A stretch of DNA of 64,000 nucleotides. It comes from Ailanthus altissimus. Lineage: Eukaryota; Streptophyta; Magnoliopsida; Sapindales; Simaroubaceae. The notes under the pieces are model-generated. The model saw nothing but the letters and a program-made list of their open reading frames with translations. It had not been told where the DNA came from and did not search any database. Below are positions 26,981 to 37,494 of the stretch, piece after piece. The position numbers and the translations under genes were made by a program. The stretch lies in NCBI GenBank assembly GCA_946807835.1, contig OX327699.1, positions 23,734,014-23,798,013 of the forward strand. Direction: 5' to 3'. Within the stretch, counting starts at the first letter, position 1. Each line of letters opens with the position of its first letter.

Positions 26981-27689
26981 ATTTTGATATCCAATGTATC
27001 TTTTAAAATCATCGCTACAGCTCTCTCATCTCCCCCCAAAATATATAATGGTTGAAATTTGTGACATATCTGAAAAAAATATAACATAATTTTAATTTAA
27101 TTTTATATTAATTAAATTAAAAAAATATAATTGAATATATAACTATATATATAATATTTTATTTTAAATATATAAAATAAATATAATATGCAGTTTCAAA
27201 AAAATAAATGAGAGCTATTTGGTGGTGTTGTTATAACGTTGCGGTGGTGTGCAGGAGCAGTCATGTGCAGACGCATACCAATCAACCACCAGCAACAATT
27301 ATATATGGCGTAACCACAACTCAATCATAAACTATAACTTAATCGTAATAGATATATATTCAAACACTTTAATCATTTATTTTAATAAATATAAATAATA
27401 ATAGTAATTAAATTAAAATAAATAAAATTTTACTTGTTTTAAACTTCAGCTATTTTTCTTCTCTGAATTTTTGATCTTCGCGTAAAGATAAATTGAGAGA
27501 TATGAGTTTTGAGAACGCACCAGATGTAAGAATCAAATAAAACGAGAGATGATATTGTCAGGGGTAATAAAAGAAAAAAAAATAAAATTACGATGGTTTA
27601 TATATTTAAATAAAATAAAAAAATATAAGAAATATTTAATATATAATTATTTATTTTATTTTTAAATTTATTTTTTAAAAATACAGATA

Positions 27690-27800
27690 AAATGGTCGCT
27701 GGGTACGCGCCCAATGACCATTTGCTCGCTGGGCGCAGGCCTGGGCGCGCGCCCAGTCACTATTTGCTCGCTGGGCACGCCCCTAACGACCATTTTGTAT
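27690..27800. repeat. CpG-rich hairpin/repeat cluster in AT-rich MULE DNA
   Basis: About 110 bp dominated by CGCTGGG and GCGCCCA, set in DNA that is otherwise extremely AT-rich. At the centre is a perfect 16-bp palindrome, CTGGGCGCGCGCCCAG (27741-27756). The outer arms are inverted too: AAAATGGTCGCTGGG at the left and, at the right, the complement of AAAATGGTCGTTAGG. CGCTGGG also recurs three times as a direct repeat. Confidence 0.85.
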
Positions 27801-28348
27801 TTTTTTAATTTTTATTATTATTATTTTTAATTATTATTATTATAAATTTATAATTTTTTATAATTAATTTAAATTTAAATTATTTAAAATTTTATATTCT
27901 TCAATAATTTATATAAAATAAAAAATTAAATCACAATAAAAATTATAATAAAAATAAAATAGTAAACATAACGTATATTTAATTAATATAATTTAAAATA
28001 TTTAATTTTAATCAAAATAAAAATTAATATTAAAAAAAGGGTCAACTCAAAATATTTTCCCTAAACTTTTGTAGTATGTTTAATTCTCGTATAAAATTGA
28101 GCCTTCAATGTCCCCTCTTCGCGGCAGCCTAGAAGGGAGATGGAACATCTTTGTCCAAAAAAAGTCTCTTAAAAGAATCATATATTGTTCATGAAAATGA
28201 ATCTTGTCTTGGATTGCAAATTATGACTCGAGGAACTACTCTATCTTGTAAGTTTTAGCCAAACCAATGATTACTAGAGTTAATATCGATAACCATGGTT
28301 TTTGAGGCTAGTTTGGTTCTTTGGTTTGATTGACATTAACTCAAACTT

Positions 28349-28388
28349 GCACGCGTCCATGCGTAAATCCAACAGCGCACGCGTCCAA
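28349..28388. promoter_or_regulatory. Paired CGCG-box (ACGCGT) sites upstream of the MFS gene
   Basis: GCACGCGTCCA occurs twice, at about 28349 and 28376, roughly 0.5 kb upstream of the MFS gene start. ACGCGT fits the CGCG box recognised by calmodulin-binding CAMTA factors. Function here is inferred from motif and position only. Confidence 0.35.
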
Positions 28389-28893
28389 ACGGGCCCCAAG
28401 TTTCGACTTTGTGGCTTAATTCTTGCATGAACTTGCAAGTCACGCATCCTTCACCTTCGACCCTTTTTTTTTCCCTGCTCTCTCTTTTTTGTTTTTTCTT
28501 CTTTAAAATTTTTAACTTTCGGCTGTTAAAAATAAAAAGCATGGCTGTGACTATAGGAGGCATATGTAAGCATCCCATACCAATCAGCTCATTTTTTCAT
28601 ATCGTTTCATGGAGTTGTCGCTTCTTTTTAACACTACTCAGGGTTGTGGTAATTGGAGTATTGGACAGTCAACATGCGTGTATTTTTAACAAATCTGAAA
28701 TTTTGTTACATTCACAGTCTACTTAATAGGAAGAACGTTATTAAAAGGCAATAGTATGTACACTTGTTCTTTAAATTAACTTTCTTTGTTGCTTCTAAGT
28801 GAAACTTCTATATATAGGTTATCTTCACATTAGGAGAGTACTATAGGTCTTTCAATTTCCTTTCCTCATTCCTTGTTATTGGGAAAGAGAGAG

Positions 28894-31800
28894 ATGGAAA
28901 AGAAATCTGGGTTGAGCCACCTTTTCATAACCATTTTTCTCCATTACTTCTCCATATCTATGGTGGTTCCGGCCATCACCGACGTTACAATGGAGGCGCT
29001 TTGTCCCGGACGAGACGAGTGTTCATTGGCAATTTACCTCACGGGATTTCAACAAGCGGTACATATATCGATCTTCTTTTTAATTTACTCTCTCTTCATG
29101 TTCAATATTTCTAATTTTCCATGCATTAATTCAGTTGAAGCTTCATTCATGTTCAACTGCAAGTTAAGACTTGAGATTCATGTACATATATTATATATAT
29201 ATGCACCGGTTCTCTCTCTCTCTCTCTCTTTATATATATATATATATATATATATATCAGGATCATCTTTCTTGGGGTATCTTAAAGATTTTGATAATTT
29301 ATCATCAATAACTCTGGTAATTACACTATTCAGTTTATTAAACTAGACAGAAACCAAAAGCTTGAAGCTCATCATACGTACAAAAGAAAAGTTATTTTGT
29401 CTCATCATACGAAATTTCGGTTGAGTTCCCTTTAAATTATCCATAGTATATGGACAAACTGATAACGTCCAAAACTCCAGGTTTCGGGTTTCCATTCACA
29501 GCTAAAATCTGATTTTGTGCATTTGAATATGGGTCCACCACTTGAATTTAACAACTAGGGTATCGCCTCACTTATTGGAATACATAGACCATAGGGAAAG
29601 TTATATTTGATTCATTAGTTAACTAGGTCTTATGAAATGAATATAAATTACAGCTACCAAAAACTTTTTAACCTTGAAACATAAGTCTTCTTATGTAAAA
29701 TACGAAGTTAATTTAATCGGGTTTCGGAAAATTTCCCCATCACATTGTGTCACCCAACTCATAAAAAGAAAATACGGCTTAAAAGCAAGGTATGCATTTA
29801 TGTCATTGCGTGAAGTTACACGCATATCTCACGCCGTCATTGCTTTTCAAGCAACTCATCGCCACTCTTGCTCTAGAGTAGTCAAAAAGTTAAAACGTTG
29901 GTAGAATGAATATGTCTATGTTAAAATGACACAGATATAAAAGCAACTCACAATTGTGCATAAACATGGACCCAAGTTGCGATCTCAGCATTTATCATGT
30001 TTCTCAATAAGGATCGGGTTGCTATTTGTTGGTTGCATGTCACTAAAATTATTGCACTAGTGAAAATGTGAAATTGACATGCATACCAATGGTTGCATGT
30101 TTTATTTACGAGAGCAAATTCACTTGATAAATATATGGCGCCATCTCTGCCTACCTCCTTTTCACGTTCTTTGCTAGCTGCAGCTTTAAGCTTTTTCACC
30201 CAGCCTCGGAGGCTTTTATTACATATTATAAATTCCCCTTTGCTTCTCCTCCTTTCGTTTTGTATCCAAAGTGTTTTGTTTGTTTAAGAGAGATGGAAAA
30301 GCTCTCAGCTCTAATTCATCTGTTCTTCACATTCTTTCTCTACAATTTCTCAAAGTTTACGGTGATTCCAGTGAACACCGACGTGACCACGTCCACGCTT
30401 TGCCTGGAAAATTTGAGTGTTCGCTGAGTATTTACCTTACTTGGGTTCCAACAAGCGGTAGTTTCAATTCTGCCCTTCATCTGTTTTGCCTCGTAATCAG
30501 ATAAATCTCTTTGTTTCTTTTTGTTCTTCCCTTAAAGCGATTCTAGCTAGCATTCTAATGGATCTTCGGGTTTCTAGGGAAATGAAACCTTTACTTTTGC
30601 AGTTTAAGGGAGCGTGAACTCGTTAATATACTTGTATTATATTATTTAATTCAACGTCATCAACATGATAAATGTTCTATACTGCAAGATTTGTATTGGC
30701 TTTTGCATGATTAATGAAATAGCAGCTATAACGAAATTTCCCAAAGGAAATGCTTTTTGGCTCTTTGCAGTTTTGATAATACTGATTGAGTAGACAAAAT
30801 TTCAACTACGGGGACCCACAACCACGTTTTCGCTCACCTCTTGTAAATTGTTAGATTATTGCGTTTCTTTTTCTTTTTCTTTTTCATTAAAGCACAGCTT
30901 GTCGTCTTTGCCTAAACTCTGCCCTTCTCTGATTACTTTTTATTTTTTATTTTTTATATAGGGTCCAAATTCCCCGCATATGTGTGACTTAAATTCAATC
31001 TTTTAAAGTTCATTTGTAGTTCTTTATATATATCATTATTCGATTGAAATAGATTTGATTGATTGATCAAGGGGGTCCGTCAGCTTAATTGCTGAATTAA
31101 GCTAGTTAGTGCATGCATTTACAAATAAATGATCGATAAGAACTAAATAATGTTAAAACATTAGCATTATAATAATATTGATAATAATTATGCACGTTAA
31201 ATGCAGATTATAGGACTTGGAACGCTTGTGATGATGCCTTTGGTGGGTAATCTCTCTGATAAGTATGGAAGAAAAGCTTTGCTTACAGTTCCAATCGCAC
31301 TCGCCATAATTCCATTGGGTATGAATTATTAGATTTCACTTTAAATTAGTATTTGAATACTATTCCTAGTCGTTTTTGAATCAAAAATTCAACTACTTGA
31401 TTTAATTACACTGCAAGACTACATCAATCGTAATGTTCACAACCACCGGGTTGTCAAGAACTTTCAATTTGATTATTGCTTTTTATTATTCACAGGAATC
31501 ATTTTTTTCACAATTTAGTTAATGAATTAACGTACAAGTAAGGCTAACTTAAATTTCTTTTTTTTTAAAGGTCTAACTTAAATTTCTTTGACTTGCTGCC
31601 GTTCTATATGAGCTGCTTAACTGTGCTTAAATAATGAATTTAATTTGACATGTAAAGTATAAAAGTTATATCCCGTCACTAAATTAATGTTGGAAGTGAG
31701 TGATATATCGCTTTCATTGAAAACTAACACCTAGTGGAACCAAAAAAAAATTGAAAATGTAGCGAGAATAAAGTGTTCGAAGCCCATTTTTGCTTTTCTT

Positions 31801-34800
31801 TTCTTCTAGAAATTGTAAATCTGCTTGTTGCTTACTGGTTCGTCACTCTATTTTTTAATATTTTCTTTTATTATTAGTCACATCACCATCCATTTAGTCA
31901 GGATTTATTTGTTTATTTATTTTTTTGGGTTGGTGGGAGCAATGGAAGAGCTTAATTCATAACATGTACAATGCCGTGTTTATTGAATGACATTTGTTCA
32001 CAGCCATATTGGCTTACAGCAGAACGAAGAGCTTCTTCTATGCCTATTACGTTCTTAAGACTCTCACCGCCATGGTTAGTGAAGGAAGCGTCCATTGCCT
32101 CGGCCTTGCTTTTGTGGTAATAAAACTATTCTCGTGTATAATAACATTAATATTATTATTTAGTGGGTGTTGATTAATAAAATATTTTTAAAAACACGAA
32201 AGTCTGAAATTCAAACTTGCTTCAACTGAGTTGGACAGGGATCGAGTTTAAGTTTCGTATAAGAAAAGGAAACAAATCAGATATTACGTGATAATCTTAT
32301 TATTTTAATTTATAAATCCCTTGATCTCTTTTGGATTTTTTGAAGACTAAATCAATTGGAATTTAACCAACAGTGGGCATTGGGCTAGGCCCATGTAAAG
32401 ATTCTCTGAGAGCTAATTTAACGGTCGTACAAAAATTTCCCTCCACAATGGATGCACTCAAAGTTTTATCCTACAAAAATATTTCAGGCAGACAATGTTC
32501 CGGAGGGCCGACGTGCTTCGGTGTTTGGAATATTATCAGGAATTGGATCATGCGCTTTCGTCTGCGGTAACTTATCTACTCGCTTCATTTCTACTTCTTC
32601 CACTTTTCGGGTACGTTTTTTTTTTTTTTACCCTCTTTCTCTCCTGTTATACTCTATTTTGATGAATCGATTTATCAATTTACGGAACCCAATTTGTTTA
32701 ATTAGGTGTCGACCTCGGTGGCCGTTGTAGCAGCTATTTATATGAGGATTTTTCTCCCTGAATCTATCAGAGATGAGAATTTGTATACTCCAATACTCTC
32801 AAAGGGTAAAGTTGAAATTGCCAATTCAGATGAAGAATCAGCTAGGAAAGTACAAGCTTTCAAAAAATTGCCTTCCATTGAGGATATGGTCTCCTTGTTG
32901 AAGAGCAGGTAAATATTACTTTTTTTTTTTAAAAAAAATTCTGATATTGATGGTTTGTTCCGTTACAACTTACAAGTATAATTTCTTTGAATGAAGAATC
33001 AAATTTGCTTGGGATTGGGAAATATTTTAATTATGTATCTTTTTTTTTTCTAGCATTTTTCTTGGCCCTAGTTAAAAGATACATGTGCCATTTGGACTGA
33101 TTATGCATATTCAATTTTCAGCCCAACGTTTTCTCAGGCCGCAGTTGTTGCATTTTTCAGTAATCTTGCTGATGTTGGCCTCCATGCTTCCGTGATGGTA
33201 TGTATTCTTGGAATTTGTTTACGCTAACGTGGCTCGGTGGTTTCTAAGATTAATGACATAGTTCACTCCGTTGTTGCATAAGATGGATGAAGCAATGTTC
33301 AATTTTATTATTTTGTTCCTACAGTACTACTTGAAGGCCAAGTTTCACTTCAACAAGGATCAGTTTGCGGATTTAATGGTGATTTCTGGGGTTGCGGGGA
33401 CAGTTTCTCAGGTATTTATTGCAATGATTTGTGTTGGTGGTCACTAAACTTCCTTCTGCCATTCCTTTCACATATTACGTGTTTTGCCACATAGCTTCAA
33501 TTCCTTGTGGATTTGAGAAGTGAAACATTTGTGCAGCTGCTGGTGATGCCCATACTGGCTCCTACTCTAGGAGAGGAAAGACTGCTTTCAATCGGGCTCC
33601 TTTTTAATTGTGCTCATGTATGCAACTTGGCTGCTTCTGTTATTTATCATTCTTGCATGTCAGAGGAAGTTGATTCCAACATTTGTCACTATTATTATGT
33701 CAACCAACCTTTTCATTTTAATAATTTATGCGCATATGATTGCAGATGTTCCTTTACAGCATTGCTTGGTCTTTCTGGGTACTTCTTTGGAACTTCACTG
33801 GAAACCACAAGTTTCTTCCTTTTATTTCTGAAGTCTACTAAAATTTCTTTCACTATTTAGTGTAACTTCACCAATTAAGTTTAGTCTTTTATATTCAAAT
33901 TTGATAACTTTGCTAGATCTTGGGGGTTATTAGCTAACATTATCAAACTGGCAGGTTCCTTATGCAGCTGCAGTGCTCAACATTTTGTTTGTTTTCGCAC
34001 AGCCAAGCGTAAGTTTCCTACTGCTTATCTTGTTAAGAAAATTGGTTTGAGAAGTAATTTTGAGTGATTCTATTTATTGATTTATTTATCTGTGTGTGGG
34101 TGTGCGTGTATAGATGCGGACCATTGTTTCTAAACAAGTTGGCTCCAATGAACAAGTAAGTTTACTTCTGTTGATAGTGTTCATGTAGCAGCATATGAGA
34201 TCAGGATCAGACTGTTGGGTGTACATACATCATCTTTTTCATTGTCAAATTCGAAAGATTATTCATAGTAGAGTATTGAAGACATGTTCTTTCAAGCTAA
34301 ATTAAGTTTAATAAATCAAGCAACTGCAATCTGAGCATTGATCTTTTGTAAAAAAAAAAAGAAAATCATTATTATCCGTTCCTAATTAAGTGTTTTGCAG
34401 TCAATAGACAATTTCCTTCTTAGGAATTAGTTATGTATTCTGAATGCTCCTTTTTTGGCACTGTCTGTTTGTATAGCTGACTTAGTTTTTTCTTCCCAAT
34501 TTTTCCTTTTCAGGGGAAGGCTCAAGGTTGCATTTCAGGCATATGTTCCTTTGCTAATGTTGTTTCTCCCTTGGCTTTTTCCCCCCTTACAGGTGATTGA
34601 ATGTGCAGCTCAGCATAACGTATAGCTAAATGTTAATCAAGACTTAACACATTTAAACTTTTCTTCCAGCTCTGTTCCTGTCTGAAAGAGCACCCTTTGA
34701 CTTCCCTGGATTCAGTATTATGTGCATCGGATTTGCTTCGGTAAAAGCTTTTATATTATGATGAAGTTAACAATGTTATAGTTTCTGAACAGCAATGACC

Positions 34801-35339
34801 ATTAGCAGATTGCTCTGCACACTTTTAACAGTTCAGATCTGTCATTAAATTAATTTATTATATTTTATGCGCTAATTTTAAGGTTACACAATGAGTGTTG
34901 CCCTCCCCTTTCCTTAAACCATACGCACCCTTTTGCCCGAGTTAAAACCAGGAATTTAGGAGTTAAGACACTTTCTTTCAGTTTAAAAAAAGGCCTATAG
35001 CAGTTACCCCCAAGCCATCGAAGCTGCTTAACCTTTATGGTATAAAAAAACCTGCATGTTAGTGTTCCCTAATTTCATAACTGAGCTTTCAAGTGAGCAC
35101 CCAAAATATCAGGAAGACTTGCAAATTTAGGCATAGTATAGCAATTAAAAGTTCTAACCAGGCATGTTTAGTTTTACTTTGTGCATTAACATTCTTATTT
35201 TATTTGATATTGCTAGTGAACTCAATTACCAAGAGAAATTTTGGTGCAGATGACAGCATTCATTCAGAGTATTATGATAAGGGCGGCTTCTCCTATAGGA
35301 TCTCAAAGAGCCAACAACTGCAATTCTGTGGTGGCTTAG
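28894..35339 (+). CDS. MFS transporter, MEE15 / hippocampus-abundant-transcript-like (14 exons)
   Basis: A major-facilitator membrane protein of the plant family annotated as tetracycline-transporter-like, HIAT-like or MEE15 (Arabidopsis At2g16970-16990 cluster). The substrate is unknown. Proposed exons: 28894-29058, 31207-31318, 32004-32116, 32488-32610, 32706-32908, 33122-33197, 33325-33411, 33537-33617, 33746-33778, 33955-34008, 34114-34155, 34514-34592, 34670-34740, 35250-35339. All introns are GT-AG, phases agree, and the sum is 1,329 bp, that is 442 residues, a normal family length. Exon 1 encodes the first membrane segment and CPGRDECSLAIYLTGFQQA. Exon 2 carries the MFS signature GNLSDKYGRK between TM2 and TM3. 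Later exons carry LAPTLGEERLLSIGLL and SKQVGSNEQGKAQG. Intron 1 (2.1 kb) holds a decayed second exon 1 and a CT/TA microsatellite. The model is coherent and looks functional. Confidence 0.9.
29211..29257. repeat. (CT)n(TA)n compound microsatellite in MFS intron 1
   Basis: A run of CT dinucleotides (29211-29229) passes directly into a run of TA dinucleotides (29230-29257). It is likely polymorphic. Confidence 0.9.
30293..30457 (+). pseudogene. Decayed duplicate of MFS exon 1 inside intron 1
   Basis: A 165-bp stretch, exactly the length of true exon 1, that starts at an ATG in the same 'gagagATGGAAAAG' context and ends ACAAGCG before a GT donor, as exon 1 does. Translation gives a related first membrane segment (MEKLSALIHLFFTFFL) and VIPVNTDVT, but a 1-bp loss after CTTTGC brings in a TGA at about 30425. 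A compensating 1-bp gain near 30443 restores phase at the donor. Splicing to exon 2 would keep frame at the junction, but translation stops first. It is probably the remnant of a tandem gene duplication of which only the 5' part survives. Confidence 0.8.
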
Positions 35340-36657
35340 TTAGGGACGTGAATCTAATAGTTGAACCATTTTTCGGCTGGCTTTATTCTGGGCTCATTAC
35401 TCTCCAATTGTCTTCCAGTGGAACATACAAATTTAAGAGAACTAGAGATTTGGGAAGTAGCATTCTGGAATTTAATAGTCGTACATCCCCCAGGATATGT
35501 GTTCAGTTTCGAGAATTCAGTAATCTGATTGCAGATAGTATTTAGAGTCTGTTTAGTGCCGTCGAAAGGGAGGTCACAGGATGCTGGAATCTAATTCAAT
35601 CAAGTGTGACAGTTCTTATGTTGAAACGTTGGAAAATCACTTGGATTCAGATTTGTGGTTTGGATATAACATTATTTAGACTGAAAGAGCAACAGCCAGT
35701 GTAGAGGCCTGCCGAGTAATTTTTTTTTTTTTAAAATCATGCCATGTAATGTTTTAGTATGTAAGAAACCTGCTGATATAAAATTTATGTAAAAGCTGGT
35801 TCTTGGTTCATTCTGTATAAGCTATTTATCCTTCACTTTTGGGCTTCCTTGCAATTTATTTCAATAACCATGCTATGCTTTTGCAATCTATGAAAGGGAA
35901 AAAGAAAATGTTATCCACTAAAGAATACCTTAAACCTTGCAAGAAGCAAATTTCCGAAACCTCGGTCCTCTTTTGGATTAATGAGGGAAGACACTGAAGG
36001 ATATTATCATGTGTGATTTTATTAATGAAGGAACTAATTCACGTGCTCTGTCTTCTCTTCTCCTTCTATCAAAATTTCCGAAAAAATATAACAAAGCATG
36101 GGAACATATGATTGTTTCTGCTCAGATGCAGATCTCAATCTCATCTTTACAAAATTTACGTTGCAAGATAGCTCAAACGAAACACGGAAACAGAATATGG
36201 AGTGTCATGGAAAGGCTAAAACTAAAAGCCGTAGCCCAAATTCCATTGGGACCATACCATTAATTGTAAATTATGGCATACCAAACTGATACGTGGCTAA
36301 ATCAATTAATTGAGGGAGAGAAATGCTCTCAAGAGATTAATCTAACGAACTAGTTTTTAGCTCACCAACACAGAGACAATCACACTTTTATTTATTTTTG
36401 TTTTTGTGTAGCAAGCAACGAATAATTGATTCGAAATCGTAAATTGCAAAGCAAAACCCCCTTCACGTTGCAGTAACTTTGTGGATTTGGTGCCGAGGAT
36501 CTTACCCATCAAAGGTCCTGGGCGAAATTTGCAAGATTGGACTTGTATTAATGGCCTGGACCTTTCCTTGCTTTAAAGTATTACTCTTAACCCATAATCT
36601 TTGACAACGTCAGCATCACGTGATTGACAGCTCCCCATATCTTTATCTTCACCGCCA

Positions 36658-36678
36658 CCCCCCCCCCCCCCCCCCCCC
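36658..36678. repeat. Poly-C run (21 C)
   Basis: An uninterrupted run of about 21 cytosines. It could form an i-motif (C strand) or G-quadruplex (opposite strand). Exact length may be unreliable, as homopolymers are error-prone in assemblies. Confidence 0.8.
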
Positions 36679-37149
36679 AAAATCTTACCCAAACCAAACC
36701 CCCGCATCATTCGTGGGCTACTATCTATCTCTCTGCCGCTTCAAACGAAATAATTATATTTGAGTCCCTGATTTTATACATTTTCTCAAAGAATAATATA
36801 TCTTGTCTATTTCTATCAATTAAACCCATGATCCTCATTGAAATAACTAAAGCACCCTTATAATACCGAAACGTAATTTATAAAATTTCTAATTTCATCA
36901 AAGTGAAGTGAGAACTATATCTTTATAATTTTGCTTGAGAAAGCGTAAAAAATTGATTTGGGGACCTAAATGTTATTATCCCATTTCAAAACTTCCATTT
37001 TTTGGTCTTCAAGTAGTAAAGGTTGTTTCCCCGTAAACAGCAACTACTACTTTGACAGCGAGCCAAAACCCAGACCTAAGGATTTTGTCTTCCCCAATAA
37101 ATCCTTTGCCATTAAATAGGATGAATCTATAACTCCAATCTCGTAACCA

Positions 37150-37160
37150 GCCACGTGTCA
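37150..37160 (+). promoter_or_regulatory. ABRE/G-box upstream of the PLD gene
   Basis: GCCACGTGTCA about 340 bp before the PLD start contains the CACGTG core with the ACGTGTC ABRE extension. A second CACGTG is at about 36616. ABA and dehydration induction is known for Arabidopsis PLD delta; a role for this site is inference. Confidence 0.4.
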
Positions 37161-37494
37161 CATAATTTTGTCTTCAATCAGCTAGTAAATCGTAATTGTT
37201 TATTTTCTTTTTGCATCTTGCCGCCTTCGGTTTTTGTTGCCGTTGGTTTCGTCTGAGAAACCAAACAAACCGCCGTTGAATATAACCGTTGTTTATTCTT
37301 TATTTCATTTCCATTTAACGGTTCCTCCGGATATCGCCAATGTTCTTGTTCGCTGAAAAGCGAACATTTCCATTTTCTCTGCAATCCTTTTGCATGCTCT
37401 GAAATTTATTGTTCAAACATTAAAATCCACATTCAGTTATTATATCGAATTAAAAAAAATATATTTATATATATACACACATATAAATAACTGA

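Larger units (their letters stand above)
20360..28061. mobile_element. Mutator-like element (MULE) with Ulp1-type and MURA-type genes, inactivated
   Basis: About 7.7 kb holding a plus-strand Ulp1/C48 protease-like pseudogene and a minus-strand MuDR-type transposase pseudogene in tail-to-tail orientation. Plant MULEs carrying Ulp1-like proteases are an established class. On the minus strand the proposed right end (28061) reads GGGAAAATATTTTGAG, like the termini of the small element at 62-63 kb. The left end is not resolved: the hairpin at 20365-20409 is the best candidate because it shares a TTATTTTGA core, but no matching TIR pair or 9-bp target-site duplication could be proven. Both genes carry stops and frameshifts, so the element is dead unless helped in trans. 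Confidence 0.7.
35340..37494. other. Intergenic DNA between MFS and PLD genes, including the PLD promoter
   Basis: The left part contains the MFS 3' UTR. No gene is recognised in the middle; open frames such as 35093-35545 or 36009-36263 are chance reads across an exon or non-coding DNA. The right end includes the PLD leader, with a TATATATA stretch at about 37466-37476 only some 20-30 bp before the start codon, so the true cap site and TATA box are probably further upstream. Confidence 0.55.

Noticed and set aside
28873..29346. A 157-residue small membrane protein
   Set aside because: It is exon 1 of the MFS gene read through its GT donor at 29059 into intron 1.
35093..35545. A 150-residue plus-strand protein after the MFS gene
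   Set aside because: It overlaps the last MFS exon in another frame and shows no domain.
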